Under the pieces are notes generated by a model, which did not search any database, was not told the DNA's origin, and saw only the letters and a program-made list of their open reading frames with translations. From an uncultured Gammaproteobacteria bacterium (GTDB lineage Bacteria > Pseudomonadota > Gammaproteobacteria > Arenicellales > JAANXG01): a stretch of 54,045 nucleotides of DNA. Location: positions 1 to 54,045 of the forward strand of contig CAMYKW010000028.1 of the NCBI GenBank assembly GCA_947259175.1. The letters run 5' to 3'. A program made the translations under genes and the position numbers. Position 1 is the stretch's first letter, and each line of letters opens with the position of its first letter. Below, one piece after another: positions 1 through 9,062 of this stretch.

Positions 1-265
1 TTCTCACCAGGATCCCGGATGCTGGCGCAGGACTCGTGCGGCTGCGTGCTGTGCCTGGAGCGAGACCCATAGCGAGCTATGGGTCGAGTGAAGGTCAAGC
101 GCAGGTGTGCGAGGACCAGCCAGGGCCGGGATAGCCCAGCTACTATTCCCAGCAATCCACATCAGGTATTTAAGCTGTCTCTTCATAGAATTTACGGATC
201 GAGTCTTTCCGGTGCATGCCAGGAATAGTCGCTGGGCGCCTGGTGAGAAATGCGGGCTAGTACCA
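1..265. repeat. Composite dispersed repeat, copy A
   Basis: This region is built of modules that recur, rearranged, at about 35980-36175. Outer inverted repeats TTCTCACCAGG (1-11) and CCTGGTGAGAA (239-249) enclose: a block ending in the catalogue-like string GATCCCGGATGCTGG; a block around a near-perfect hairpin GACCCATAGC/GCTATGGGTC (64-85); and a 102-bp element with its own terminal inverted repeats (135-236). The tail AATGCGGGCTAGT (248-260) is also shared with the second copy. A 60-codon open frame on the minus strand (4-186) lies wholly inside the repeat and is probably not a gene. The repeat may continue beyond the left edge of the window. Confidence 0.8.
135..236. mobile_element. MITE-like element, about 100 bp, copy A
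   Basis: Terminal inverted repeats CCCAGCTACTATTCC (135-149) and GGAATAGTCGCTGGG (222-236) bound 102 bp. The interior is nearly identical, in inverse orientation, to 36035-36136, including AGACAGCTTAAAT and CCTGATGTGGATTGCTG on the reverse strand. No coding capacity for a transposase exists, so if mobile it would be mobilised in trans. No target-site duplication is obvious. Confidence 0.75.
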
Positions 266-305
266 AACCGAATTGCCGCGGGCTTTAGGTGGCTGTCGGC
301 TGGGT

Positions 306-845
306 TTATTTTCTGTCCTTGCTGATCTGGTTGAAGCCGGCGGTGAATCCCTTGAGCGACAGCGGCACGGCGATGGTCTTTCCCGCGGTGTTGTTGAATC
401 CGACCCGCCCCTGACGGCCTTTCTTGAACAGCCCCAGGGTCTTCTCGTCGAGCTTAAGCGAGGCCCAGCAGCCTCTTTGATCGCAGCGTTGTATGACCAG
501 ATTGATTTGTTCTGAGTCGTCGACCTGCATGGCCGCCCCCGCCGGCAGGAATATTCCCAGCGGTAATCTGAACACCGCCGCGGCTTCGTCAGAATCGGCT
601 GGGTAGGCGGCGGTCACGCTGAGCACCGTCTGACCACTGTCCAAGGCAATGCGTTGAAACAGAACGCAGGATCTTTTCGTCTCGGTGTCGCGCTGCGCAC
701 AGCGCACCGCCCAATCCTTGAATTGCAGGATCTCGGCATTGGGTTGATCGCCGGGCGGCGTGTTTGTTTGATCCTGGGACTGCAGCGGTAGCGAGACCAG
801 CGTCAGGCTTGCCGCGATAAAAAACTTCTTCATAGTAAGGCGCAT
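306..845 (-). CDS. IalB-family (invasion-associated locus B) secreted protein
   Basis: The product of about 179 residues starts with a hydrophobic signal peptide (MRLTMKKFFIAASLTLV...) and then a compact domain with the layout of the invasion-associated locus B family: an early FKDWAVRC motif, a paired cysteine at KRSCVLFQ, a CDQRGCWASLKL segment and a closing LSLKGFTAGF. The family is periplasmic or outer-membrane associated and its biochemical role is poorly defined; in most free-living bacteria it has nothing to do with invasion. I chose the ATG at 845 because GGAAT lies about ten bases upstream; an ATG at 833 (MKKFF) would also leave a signal peptide. The frame extends to 914 but that extension lacks signal-peptide character. 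It stands alone, divergent from the next gene. Confidence 0.75.
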   Translation of the reverse strand: MRLTMKKFFIAASLTLVSLPLQSQDQTNTPPGDQPNAEILQFKDWAVRCAQRDTETKRSCVLFQRIALDSGQTVLSVTAAYPADSDEAAAVFRLPLGIFLPAGAAMQVDDSEQINLVIQRCDQRGCWASLKLDEKTLGLFKKGRQGRVGFNNTAGKTIAVPLSLKGFTAGFNQISKDRK

Positions 846-1044
846 TGCTCGGATTCCAATCGGTGACTCAAGAGTTGGATACTCAGTGGCCGTGGCAAGT
901 GCCATTATAACCATGTTTCAACGAGCCGGTTGCGGCGCTCGAAAATCGCGGTAACCGCGTACCCCGCCCTGTTATCCTCGCGGCGATTGTCCACGTGCCA
1001 TCATCCGCTACACAGGCCCGCGGTGAATTTGCTATGGTGATTCG

Positions 1045-1434
1045 ATGAACCAGAAATATCCTTGCCCGTGTTGCGGATACCAGGTGTTTGACCGCGAACC
1101 CGGCAGCCATGCGATATGTCCGATCTGTTGCTGGGAGGACAATCTCGTGCAGTTGCGCTTCCCCACCATGCCGGGGGCGGCCAATGTGGTGTCGTTGGAA
1201 CAGGCACAAAAAAACTACGCCGAATTCGGCGCCGCCGAGCGCCGCCATCGCGATCAGGTGCGCCGGCCGTCGTCCGCTGAAACTCAGGAACGGGAGTGGC
1301 GGCGTTTCGACCCCGGGCGCGACAATCCGGAATTGCCGCGCGCGGGAATCGCCTATGGCGACTCCTATCCCGAGCAGGACTACACCGTGCTCTATTACTG
1401 GCGGGTAACCTACTGGCGGCGCCTGGTGAGCTGA
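1045..1434 (+). CDS. Cysteine-rich CPCC-domain protein
   Basis: A 129-residue soluble protein beginning MNQKYPCPCCGYQVF. Two paired-cysteine knuckles, CPCCGY near residue 7 and ICPICCWED near residue 25, match the small CPCC family, in which the cysteines are expected to bind a metal, probably zinc. The rest is rich in charged and aromatic residues and ends TYWRRLVS. The molecular function of the family is unknown. The Shine-Dalgarno sequence is weak (GGTGA). The gene sits between the IalB-like gene and the aldolase with about 110 bp of spacer on the downstream side, so co-transcription with the aldolase is possible but not shown. Confidence 0.75.
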   Translation: MNQKYPCPCCGYQVFDREPGSHAICPICCWEDNLVQLRFPTMPGAANVVSLEQAQKNYAEFGAAERRHRDQVRRPSSAETQEREWRRFDPGRDNPELPRAGIAYGDSYPEQDYTVLYYWRVTYWRRLVS

Positions 1435-1545
1435 AATCGGTTGGCGGCGAGATTCGTTCGTCGGCGATTGCGTTGGCCGGCGAAAAAAATCAAAATCTTG
1501 AGTAATATTCTTGGTATTGGCGAATGACCCAGTGAGGAGACGCCC

Positions 1546-2568
1546 ATGAATATCCAGCAGCTAAAAGACATCGCCGCCGCGATGGTTGCGCCGGGACGCG
1601 GCATATTAGCGATGGATGAAAGCCATCCTACCTGCAACAAGCGGTTCGAGAAGCTCGGCATCCCCACCACCGAAGAGAAGCGCCGGGAATACCGGCACAT
1701 GCTGCTCAAGGAAGACGAGATGGGCCAGTACATCGGCGGCGCGATTTTGTTCGATGAAACGCTGCGCCAGGCCACGCTCGATGGCAAACCCTTTGCGCAG
1801 CGATTGACCGAGATCGGCATCGTTCCCGGGATCAAGGTCGATCAAGGCGCCAAGCAGCTGGCCCTGCACCCGGGAGAAAAAATCACCGAGGGGCTGGACG
1901 GATTGCGGGATCGGCTCGCGGAGTACTACGAGCTGGGCGCGCGCTTCGCCAAGTGGCGGGCGGTAATCACCATCGGCGACGGCACACCCAGCCGGGCGTG
2001 TCTGGTAGCGAATGCCCACGCCTTGGCGCGCTATGCGGCGTTGTGCCAGGAGGCCGACCTGGTTCCGATTGTCGAGCCGGAGGTGTTGATGGATGGCGAC
2101 CACACCCTAGAACGCTCCTACGAGGTGACCCATGCGGCGCAACAGCTCGTATTCGAACAACTAAAAGAGCAGGGCGTGGTGCTCGAGGGCATGGTACTGA
2201 AGCCGAACATGGTGGTCTCCGGGTATGCATGCCCGCAGCGGGCCGACGTCCAGCAGGTTGCCGAGCAGACGATACGTTGTCTCATGAGCACCGTGCCCCC
2301 GCAGGTGCCGGGAATCGCGTTTCTGTCCGGCGGGCAGACCGACGAGGAGGCGACCGAGCATCTGGATGCGATGAATCGCCTGGAGCGAAACCTGCCGTGG
2401 CGGTTGACGTTTTCCTATGGACGCGCGCTGCAACAGGCCGCGATGCAGGCGTGGAATGGCGACGCGAATAATATCGACCGGGCGGCCAAGGTCATCTTGC
2501 ACCGCGCGCGCATGAATGGTGCGGCGACCAATGGTGAGTACACCCCGGAGATGGAAGACGCCGCCTGA
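1546..2568 (+). CDS. fba: Fructose-bisphosphate aldolase, class I
   Basis: A 340-residue enzyme of the glycolytic class I aldolase family, which cleaves or forms fructose-1,6-bisphosphate (and sedoheptulose-1,7-bisphosphate in the Calvin cycle) through a lysine Schiff base. The N-terminal MDES segment, the VPIVEPEVL motif (residues 173-181), the Schiff-base lysine at K219 in GMVLKPNMV, and the phosphate-binding FLSGGQTDEEA are all present. Metal ligands of class II enzymes are absent. The ribosome site GAGGAG lies directly before the ATG. It is convergent with cbbR and within 1.3 kb of the RuBisCO operon, so a role in the Calvin cycle is likely, though it would also serve gluconeogenesis. Confidence 0.93.
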   Translation: MNIQQLKDIAAAMVAPGRGILAMDESHPTCNKRFEKLGIPTTEEKRREYRHMLLKEDEMGQYIGGAILFDETLRQATLDGKPFAQRLTEIGIVPGIKVDQGAKQLALHPGEKITEGLDGLRDRLAEYYELGARFAKWRAVITIGDGTPSRACLVANAHALARYAALCQEADLVPIVEPEVLMDGDHTLERSYEVTHAAQQLVFEQLKEQGVVLEGMVLKPNMVVSGYACPQRADVQQVAEQTIRCLMSTVPPQVPGIAFLSGGQTDEEATEHLDAMNRLERNLPWRLTFSYGRALQQAAMQAWNGDANNIDRAAKVILHRARMNGAATNGEYTPEMEDAA

Positions 2569-2641
2569 CCGATTGCGTGACCGTTTCCTGAATGTCGGTC
2601 GCACCGTTCGACCATGCAGTGTGTTCGCGGTGGAAGCGAGG

Positions 2642-2663
2642 TGTCATCCTGCGCAGGATGACA
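2642..2663. repeat. Perfect 22-bp palindrome between fba and cbbR
   Basis: The half-site TGTCATCCTGC is followed immediately by its reverse complement, with no loop bases. It lies between two convergent genes. There is no T-run, so a classical intrinsic terminator is not supported; a transcription roadblock, a protein site or a fragment of a dispersed palindrome are alternatives. Confidence 0.7.
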
Positions 2664-2711
2664 GTGGAAAGGGGCCGGAGCACGACATAAGAATTGTATC
2701 GGCTGCGAACT

Positions 2712-3626
2712 TCACTCTGTGTCGATCCGGCCCTCCCGGCGCGGTGTGTCGCTGAGCAGAAACTCTTTGAACGCCTGTGCAAACGATGACAGGCGCTTGC
2801 CCCGCCGGTGCACCAGGAACCAGCTGCGCATGATGGGGAATCCCTCTACGCTGAGGATGCTCAGTTGCTTGAGTTTCAATTCCATCGCCAGCGTATCCCG
2901 GGATAACAGCCCCAAGCCCAGCCCGGCCTGGACGCTTTGTTTGATGGCTTCGTTGCTGCCGACCTCCATGCCGGTTCGTACCTCCACGCCGCGCTCGGCG
3001 AAAAAACGCTCCATGGCGATGCGTGTGCCCGAGCCCGGTTCGCGCACCAGGAACGTCTGGTCGCGGAGTTTGGACAGCGGGATTCGTTTGCGCTGCGCCA
3101 ACGGATGGTCCGGCGGCGCAACGATGACCAGCGGATTGTCGCGAAACGGCTCATACTCCAGGTCGTGGCCCGCCGGCGGCTGGCCCATGATCACGACATC
3201 GGTTTCGTTGAGTTCCAGCTGCTCCAATAAGCCCGAGCGATTGGTGACATCGAGCACGATGTTGACGCCGGGATGCCGCGTGTTGAATGCGGCGAGCAGT
3301 TTGGGAATGAAATAATTGGCGGTGGTCGCCACCGAAATTTTCAAACGCCCGTGGCGCAGGCCCTTGAGTTCATCGATAACCGCCTCGGCCTCTGCGAGTT
3401 GCGCGGCGATCGCGCGGCTGTAATGCTGGAGTTCCTCGCCGGCTTCGGTGAGGAAAATCTTCTTGCCCAGCTGCTCGAACAGCGGCAGTGCGACGGAATG
3501 CTCGAGCTGGCGCACCTGGATGGACACCGCCGGCTGGGTGAGGTGCAGCTCTTCAGCGGCACGGGTGTAGCTTAAATGACGCGCGACCGCCTCGAATACT
3601 TGAAGCTGGCGCAGGGTGACGTGCAT
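2712..3626 (-). CDS. cbbR: LysR-type regulator of the RuBisCO operon (CbbR)
   Basis: A 304-residue LysR-family activator. The N-terminal winged helix-turn-helix (about residues 1-60) includes SYTRAAEELHLTQPAVSIQVRQLE, followed by a two-lobed effector domain with the CbbR-like segments VATTANYFIPKLLAAF and EPGSGTRIAMERFF. In autotrophs CbbR is transcribed divergently from cbbL and activates it in response to metabolites such as RuBP, PEP or NADPH; that is exactly the arrangement here, with a 200-bp A+T-rich intergenic region. The family assignment is certain. The CbbR identity rests on context plus overall similarity. Confidence 0.93.
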   Translation of the reverse strand: MHVTLRQLQVFEAVARHLSYTRAAEELHLTQPAVSIQVRQLEHSVALPLFEQLGKKIFLTEAGEELQHYSRAIAAQLAEAEAVIDELKGLRHGRLKISVATTANYFIPKLLAAFNTRHPGVNIVLDVTNRSGLLEQLELNETDVVIMGQPPAGHDLEYEPFRDNPLVIVAPPDHPLAQRKRIPLSKLRDQTFLVREPGSGTRIAMERFFAERGVEVRTGMEVGSNEAIKQSVQAGLGLGLLSRDTLAMELKLKQLSILSVEGFPIMRSWFLVHRRGKRLSSFAQAFKEFLLSDTPRREGRIDTE

Positions 3627-3826
3627 GGAGCTAAGTAATCATAAATATTTATTTATATAAAACATAATTATTATTCATTTTTATTCATGACACAATTCAA
3701 CTATCGTGCATTTTCGTGACCCGTATCAAAGAGCGTCTCATTTGGCGTTCGTAAACTACCTGGAAACCATCATGGTTTGGGTGCTGTAGAACCAGTCAAG
3801 CTAGTGCAACATTTTGGAGAACAGAG
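3627..3826. promoter_or_regulatory. Divergent cbbR-cbbL control region
   Basis: The cbbR-proximal 80 bp are strikingly A+T-rich for this window. An exact 8-bp direct repeat TTATTCAT occurs at 3671-3678 and 3681-3688, one helical turn apart, as expected for a LysR-type operator; several TNA-N7-TNA-like matches overlap it. Nearer to cbbL, a 15-base palindrome AAACCATCATGGTTT (3764-3778) falls in the probable 5' leader. GGAGAA at about 3814-3819 is the cbbL ribosome site. Operator assignment is inference. Confidence 0.6.
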
Positions 3827-5251
3827 ATGGCAAAAACTTACCAAGCCGGCGTCAAAGACTACCGCGAAACTTATTGGATGCCGGATTACACACCGAAGGA
3901 CACCGATATCTTGGCCTGCTTCAAGATCACCCCACAGCCGGGAGTGCCCCGCGAGGAGGCCGCGGCGGCGGTGGCGGCCGAGTCTTCGACCGGCACCTGG
4001 ACCACCGTGTGGACCGATCTGCTGACCGACCTGGATTACTACAAGGGCCGCGCCTATGCCATTGAGGACGTCCCGGGCGACGACGAATGTTTCTATGCGT
4101 TCATCGCCTATCCCATCGATCTGTTCGAAGAGGGTTCGGTAGTGAACGTATTTACGTCCCTGGTGGGCAACGTGTTCGGCTTCAAGGCCATTCGCGCCCT
4201 GCGGTTGGAGGACGTGCGCTTCCCGATCGCCTATGTCATGACCTGTAACGGCCCGCCGCACGGCATCCAGGTAGAGCGCGACAAGCTCAATAAGTATGGT
4301 CGCGCGCTGCTGGGCTGCACCATCAAACCGAAGTTGGGTCTGTCCGCGAAGAACTACGGCCGCGCCGTCTACGAGTGCCTGCGCGGCGGACTGGACTTGA
4401 CCAAGGACGACGAGAACGTTAACTCGCAGCCGTTCATGCGCTGGCGCAACCGATTCGAGTTTGTCATGGACGCGATCCACAAGGCGGAGCGCGAGACCGG
4501 CGAGCGCAAGGGCCATTATCTCAACGTCACCGCGCCGACGCCGGACGAGATGTTTAAGCGCGCCGAGTTCGCAAAGGAACTGGGCGCCCCGATCATCATG
4601 CACGACTACCTCACCGGCGGCTTCTGTGCCAACACCGGTCTCGCACAGTGGTGCCGGGACAACGGCTTACTGCTACACATCCACCGCGCCATGCACGCGG
4701 TGCTCGACCGCCATCCGCGCCACGGCATCCACTTCCGCGTGCTGACCAAGGCCCTGCGCCTGTCGGGCGGCGACCATCTACATTCCGGTACGGTGGTGGG
4801 TAAGCTCGAGGGAGATCGTGACGCCACCCTCGGATGGATCGATCTCATGCGCGACAGCTACATTAAGGAGGATCGTACCCGCGGCATCTTCTTCGACCAG
4901 GACTGGGGCTCCATGCCCGGTATCTTCCCGGTGGCCTCCGGCGGTATCCACGTGTGGCACATGCCCGCCCTGGTCACCATCTTCGGCGACGACGCCTGCC
5001 TGCAGTTTGGTGGCGGCACCCTGGGCCATCCGTGGGGCAACGCGGCCGGCGCCGCGGCCAACCGCGTGGCCCTGGAGGCCTGTGTCGAAGACCGCAACAG
5101 AAACGGCGCGGAGGGCCTCGAGAAGCGTGGCGGCGACGTGCTGCGGGCGGCGGCAAAGAGCAGCCCCGAGCTGGCGACCGCCATGGAGACCTGGAAGGAA
5201 ATCAAGTTCGAGTTCGATGTCGTAGATAAGCTCGATGTAGCCCATAAGTAA
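3827..5251 (+). CDS. cbbL: RuBisCO large subunit, form IA
   Basis: The 474-residue catalytic subunit of ribulose-1,5-bisphosphate carboxylase/oxygenase. Every catalytic residue I checked is present with a constant offset of 8 from plant numbering: K167 and K169 in TIKPKLG, the carbamylated lysine K193 with metal ligands D195 and E196 in [10 protein letters not shown]286/R287, and loop-6 K326 in [10 protein letters not shown]. The start [17 protein letters not shown] is typical of proteobacterial form IA. The downstream partners cbbQ and cbbO and the absence of csoS2 or shell genes point to the non-carboxysomal IAq type. The enzyme assembles as L8S8 with CbbS. A strong Shine-Dalgarno GGAGAA precedes the ATG. 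Confidence 0.98.
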   Translation: MAKTYQAGVKDYRETYWMPDYTPKDTDILACFKITPQPGVPREEAAAAVAAESSTGTWTTVWTDLLTDLDYYKGRAYAIEDVPGDDECFYAFIAYPIDLFEEGSVVNVFTSLVGNVFGFKAIRALRLEDVRFPIAYVMTCNGPPHGIQVERDKLNKYGRALLGCTIKPKLGLSAKNYGRAVYECLRGGLDLTKDDENVNSQPFMRWRNRFEFVMDAIHKAERETGERKGHYLNVTAPTPDEMFKRAEFAKELGAPIIMHDYLTGGFCANTGLAQWCRDNGLLLHIHRAMHAVLDRHPRHGIHFRVLTKALRLSGGDHLHSGTVVGKLEGDRDATLGWIDLMRDSYIKEDRTRGIFFDQDWGSMPGIFPVASGGIHVWHMPALVTIFGDDACLQFGGGTLGHPWGNAAGAAANRVALEACVEDRNRNGAEGLEKRGGDVLRAAAKSSPELATAMETWKEIKFEFDVVDKLDVAHK

Positions 5252-5257
5252 CGGACA

Positions 5258-5284
5258 CGCGGCCTGCGCAACGCGCAGGCCGCG
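5258..5284 (+). other. Perfect hairpin between cbbL and cbbS
   Basis: A 12-bp stem (5258-5269 with 5273-5284; CGCGGCCTGCGC on the left) closes an AAC loop in the 74-bp cbbL-cbbS spacer. It has no T-run and lies upstream of the cbbS ribosome site, so it more likely stabilises the upstream mRNA or marks a processing point than terminates transcription. Confidence 0.8.
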
Positions 5285-5325
5285 ATCTCGAAATAGAAAT
5301 GTGAATCTTTTAGAGGAATTGACTC

Positions 5326-5685
5326 ATGACTGAAATGCAAGACTACGCGTCACGGCTGTCCGATCCGGCGAGCCGCAAGTTCGAAACCTTCTCCTATCTG
5401 CCGGAGCTGTCTCAAGACGCCATCCGCAGCCAAGTCCAATACATCTGCGATAAGGGCTGGAATCCCGCGATCGAGCACGTCGAGCCGGAAAACGCCTTCG
5501 ACCACTACTGGTATATGTGGAAATTGCCGATGTTTGGTGAGACCGATGTCGACCGCATTCTGGCGGAGGCCGAAGCGTGCCACAAGGCCAACCCCAACCA
5601 CCATGTACGGCTGATCGGCTACGACAATTACGCCCAGTCGCAAGGCACCGCGATGGTTATCTTTCGCGGACCGATAAAGGTCTAG
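5326..5685 (+). CDS. cbbS: RuBisCO small subunit, form I
   Basis: A 119-residue small subunit. The diagnostic features are [12 protein letters not shown] near residue 18, [30 protein letters not shown], and the C-terminal [26 protein letters not shown]. It caps the CbbL octamer to form the L8S8 holoenzyme. GAGGAA precedes the ATG. It is co-transcribed with cbbL across a hairpin-bearing spacer and is followed by cbbQ after 116 bp that contain another hairpin. Confidence 0.98.
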   Translation: MTEMQDYASRLSDPASRKFETFSYLPELSQDAIRSQVQYICDKGWNPAIEHVEPENAFDHYWYMWKLPMFGETDVDRILAEAEACHKANPNHHVRLIGYDNYAQSQGTAMVIFRGPIKV

Positions 5686-5709
5686 GCGACGACATACCTG
5701 CCCCGGCAG

Positions 5710-5738
5710 GGCCCCTGACGCCAGGCGGCGCAGGGGCC
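5710..5738 (+). terminator. Hairpin (partial terminator/attenuator) between cbbS and cbbQ
   Basis: GGCCCCTG (5710-5717) pairs with CAGGGGCC (5731-5738), followed only by TT. This is a GC-rich stem without a full U-tract, so a leaky terminator or 3'-stabilising structure giving high cbbLS and lower cbbQO expression is the likely role. Confidence 0.6.
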
Positions 5739-5801
5739 TTCGCCGGGCCCGTTGATTGCACCAAAGCGCAAAGCGTACAGCCCCAACGAGCCAGCGATAT
5801 C

Positions 5802-6602
5802 ATGACTGACAAAGATCAATATCTCGTCAAGGCGGAGCCCTACTACCGTCCTGTGGACAATGAAGTGCAGATGTACCAAGCGGCCTACGAAGCGCGCATG
5901 CCGGTGATGCTCAAGGGCCCCACGGGTTGCGGCAAGTCCCGCTTCGTGGAGTACATGGCCTGGAAGCTGAAAAAGCCGCTTATTACCATCGCGTGTAACG
6001 AGGACATGACCGCCTCCGACCTGGTCGGCCGCTTTCTACTCGACATCAACGGCACCAAGTGGCAGGACGGGCCCCTCACCGCGGCCGCACGCCTCGGAGC
6101 GATCTGCTATCTGGATGAGGTCGTCGAGGCCCGCCAGGATACCACCGTGGTGATCCACCCCCTCACCGATCATCGCCGCAACCTGCCGCTGGAAAAGAAG
6201 GGAGAGTTGGTTGAAGCGCACCCCGATTTCCAGATCGTCATCTCATACAACCCGGGTTACCAGAGCCTGATGAAGGACCTGAAACAGTCCACGAAACAAC
6301 GCTTCGGGGCGCTGGACTTCGACTACCCGGACGCATCGGCCGAAGCCGAGATCGTCGCCCACGAGGGTGGCGTCGATAACGAGGTCGCGGATAAGTTGGT
6401 CCAGGTAGCGCGGCGCTCGCGCAACCTCAAGGGCCATGGCCTGGACGAGGGCATGTCGACCCGGTTGCTGGTGTATGCCGGACAGCTGATCAGCAAAGGC
6501 ATCGATCCGCAGGCGGCTTGCCAGATGGCGTTAGTGCGGCCGCTGACCGATGATCCGGACATGCGCGACACCTTGGATGCCGCGGTCAATACGTATTTCT
6601 GA
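5802..6602 (+). CDS. cbbQ: RuBisCO activase AAA+ subunit CbbQ
   Basis: A 266-residue MoxR-type AAA+ ATPase. Walker A GPTGCGKS spans residues 39-46, Walker [11 protein letters not shown] has D105/E106, and the region [22 protein letters not shown] contains sensor and arginine-finger elements. With CbbO it forms a hexamer plus adaptor that remodels inhibited RuBisCO active sites, releasing tight-binding sugar phosphates. The frame is open from 5577, inside cbbS, but the ATG at 5802 yields the normal family N-terminus and length. The distance from cbbS (116 bp) and the intervening hairpin suggest reduced expression relative to cbbLS. Confidence 0.96.
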   Translation: MTDKDQYLVKAEPYYRPVDNEVQMYQAAYEARMPVMLKGPTGCGKSRFVEYMAWKLKKPLITIACNEDMTASDLVGRFLLDINGTKWQDGPLTAAARLGAICYLDEVVEARQDTTVVIHPLTDHRRNLPLEKKGELVEAHPDFQIVISYNPGYQSLMKDLKQSTKQRFGALDFDYPDASAEAEIVAHEGGVDNEVADKLVQVARRSRNLKGHGLDEGMSTRLLVYAGQLISKGIDPQAACQMALVRPLTDDPDMRDTLDAAVNTYF

Positions 6603-6677
6603 ACCGCTTCGCCGCGGCGAACTCATCACCCGCCCAGGCGCTTGATTGACAGGGGATAACGGGGACATGGATCAGCC

Positions 6678-9059
6678 ATGAGCATAGATTTCAGCGAGTA
6701 CGTCTCCTGTATAGATTTCGAGGATGAGCACGAGCACCGCGAGGCGCTCGAGTCGGCCTATCATGAAGCCGCACGGGTAATGTCGCCGCGCGGATTGCAG
6801 AACTATCTCGAAGGCATGCGCGCCATGTGCAGCCTGGGGCGTGGGCAGGATCTGGTGCTCACGTACGTTCAGGAGATGCCAAGCGTGGCGAAAGAGGTGG
6901 GGGAGGATGTGGTCCCCGATGTGGTCACCAGTCTGATGAAGCTGTCGTCACACACTTCGGGCACCGTCATTACGCTGATGATGAGCACCATGCCCCTGGC
7001 CGCCCGCCGTCTGGGCGACATAGACGTAATGCGGGGGTATCTCAAACTGCTGCATCAGTTGGCCGGCAAGGCGCCGCGCGGCTTAAGGCCGATGATGGAG
7101 CATCTCGATGAACTGTTGTCCAAGCTCACACTTGGGGGTCTGCGCCGCTGGGCACAGTGGGGCATGCAGGCCCACCAGCGCGATTTGGACGGACAGATGG
7201 CGTACTTCGGGCTGCAGACCCAATCCTCGCAGTCGGTCCTGCAGAAGGAACGCCGCGGCACGCTGTTTATCGACAATCAGCGCAAGCTCAACTTCTATTT
7301 GCGGGCGCTGTGGGCGCGGGCGTTTTATATGCGCCCCACCTCCGGGGATTACGAGACGCGCCAGGGCCTCAAGCCCTATATCGAAGACTTTCAAGTCCAC
7401 TTGCCGGACGCGTTTGATTCCTTTCGCGGGATAGACGGGATGGAAATCTATCGCGCCGCCGCCGCGCACTGCGCCGCCCACCTGGTGTACACGAGCGAGC
7501 CGCTCAGCGCCGAACAGCTCAGTCCCGCGCAGATGAAATTCATCGAGCTGTTCGAGGACGCACGCGTGGAGCACATGGCGATTCGGGAATTCCCGGGCCT
7601 GAAAAAGCTATGGCTCGGATTTTTCACCGAAGCGCCGTCCGGCGATGAGGACGTCGCGGATGTTCACCCGACCATGGAGTTGATGATGCGCATGGCGCGG
7701 GCGCTACTGGACGAGGACTACCAAGACGACGCGGCTTTCGTAAACGAAATCGCCGCGGAATTTCGGGCACAGTTAACCAGTAACCCGGATGCAAATCGAA
7801 TCAGCTGGATGGCGGGCGTGGACTTCTATAACCGTGTCGCCGAAACCAGTGCCATCCCGGGCCTTCGGCAGCTCGAAAACATGCCGGTGTCCTATCGCGA
7901 CGACAATCGCTACATCTGGGTGTTTGCGGAGAACCTGTTCGAGTCGCAAGGGGTGGATTATCTGCCTGAGGCCAATCAGCAGGTGCGCCGTTATGTGAAC
8001 ATCATGGAGATGGCCAATGAAATCGACGTACCCGGCGCCGGAGACGACGCGCAGGAGATTTGGGTGTGCGCCGACGAGGTCTTCCCTTACGAGGATGAAG
8101 GCGTCAGCTATAACCAGATGGAGGGTAAAGAACCGGTCTCCGAGCCATATCACTACGATGAATGGGATTACCACGTTCAGCTGACGCGTCCCGAATGGGC
8201 GACTGTGATCGAACGCCGCCAACCCAGGGGCGACCCGGAAATAATGGACGAGATTCTTACAAAGTATAAGCCGGTCGCCAGCCGTATCCGCCATCTGATC
8301 GATGCCATGCAACCCCAGGGCATCGTGCGCCGCCGTGGCTACGAGGAGGGTGAGGAACTCGATCTCAACGCGGCGGTGAGGGCGATGATTGATATACGCC
8401 GCGGTACCATGCCCAACCCGCGCATTAATATTCGTGTCACCCGACACATACGTGAACTGGCGATTGTGGTGCTCATGGATTTGTCCGAGTCCACCAACGA
8501 AAAAGTCGGCGTCAAAGAGCACGAGCCGGGATACGAAGACGCGCCCAGCATCCTGGATCTGACGCGCGAGTCCACCGGCCTTCTGGCCTGGGCAATCGAC
8601 TCCATCGGCGATGCCTTCGCCGTGCACGGATTCGCCTCGGATGGCCGCCACGACGTCCAGTACTTCCGCTTCAAGGACTTCAACCAATCCTATGACGATG
8701 AGTCCAAGGCGCGCCTGGCCGGTATGCAAGGGGGGCTGTCTACCCGCATGGGCGCTGCGCTGCGTCACGCGGGTTGGCACCTGTCCCAGCAATCGGCACA
8801 GAAGCGCCTGGTGCTGCTTATCACTGACGGCGAACCGGCTGATATCGACGAGCGTGATCCCCAATACCTGCGGCACGACACCAAGAAAGCGGTGGAGGAG
8901 CTGGCCATGCAGGGTATCTACACCTTTTGCCTGACCCTGGATCCGATGGCGGATCGCTACGTCGCCAGGGTTTTTGGGGAGAACAATTACTCCATCGTGG
9001 ATCACGTGGAACGATTACCGGAGCGGTTGCCCGCCGTGTTCGCCGCGTTGACCGGGTAA
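6678..9059 (+). CDS. cbbO: RuBisCO activase adaptor CbbO (VWA domain)
   Basis: A 793-residue protein: a long alpha-helical N-terminal region that docks on CbbQ, and a C-terminal von Willebrand factor A domain. The MIDAS motif DLSES is at residues 601-605 (VVLMDLSESTNEKV), with later VWA elements LSTRMGAALRHA and LLITDGEPADI. In characterised IAq systems the VWA domain, through its metal site, recruits the CbbQ ring to RuBisCO. It is 75 bp downstream of cbbQ and followed after three bases by the next gene, so translational coupling is likely. Length and layout match known CbbO proteins. Confidence 0.95.
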   Translation: MSIDFSEYVSCIDFEDEHEHREALESAYHEAARVMSPRGLQNYLEGMRAMCSLGRGQDLVLTYVQEMPSVAKEVGEDVVPDVVTSLMKLSSHTSGTVITLMMSTMPLAARRLGDIDVMRGYLKLLHQLAGKAPRGLRPMMEHLDELLSKLTLGGLRRWAQWGMQAHQRDLDGQMAYFGLQTQSSQSVLQKERRGTLFIDNQRKLNFYLRALWARAFYMRPTSGDYETRQGLKPYIEDFQVHLPDAFDSFRGIDGMEIYRAAAAHCAAHLVYTSEPLSAEQLSPAQMKFIELFEDARVEHMAIREFPGLKKLWLGFFTEAPSGDEDVADVHPTMELMMRMARALLDEDYQDDAAFVNEIAAEFRAQLTSNPDANRISWMAGVDFYNRVAETSAIPGLRQLENMPVSYRDDNRYIWVFAENLFESQGVDYLPEANQQVRRYVNIMEMANEIDVPGAGDDAQEIWVCADEVFPYEDEGVSYNQMEGKEPVSEPYHYDEWDYHVQLTRPEWATVIERRQPRGDPEIMDEILTKYKPVASRIRHLIDAMQPQGIVRRRGYEEGEELDLNAAVRAMIDIRRGTMPNPRINIRVTRHIRELAIVVLMDLSESTNEKVGVKEHEPGYEDAPSILDLTRESTGLLAWAIDSIGDAFAVHGFASDGRHDVQYFRFKDFNQSYDDESKARLAGMQGGLSTRMGAALRHAGWHLSQQSAQKRLVLLITDGEPADIDERDPQYLRHDTKKAVEELAMQGIYTFCLTLDPMADRYVARVFGENNYSIVDHVERLPERLPAVFAALTG

Positions 9060-9062
9060 CCC

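Noticed and set aside
4-186. 60-codon minus-strand open frame (MKRQLKYLMWIAG...)
   Set aside because: It lies wholly in the repeat and its partner at copy B encodes only 27 codons; the frame is most simply a by-product of the repeat.
2642-2663. Intrinsic terminator between fba and cbbR
   Set aside because: The palindrome has no loop and no T-run on either side.
7773-9005. Long minus-strand frame opposite cbbO (about 410 codons)
   Set aside because: It is antisense to a well-supported gene; the high G+C content and codon bias leave long antisense frames open. The same applies to frames at 12832-14397, 26658-27809, 33562-34806, 39483-40826 and 46796-48247.
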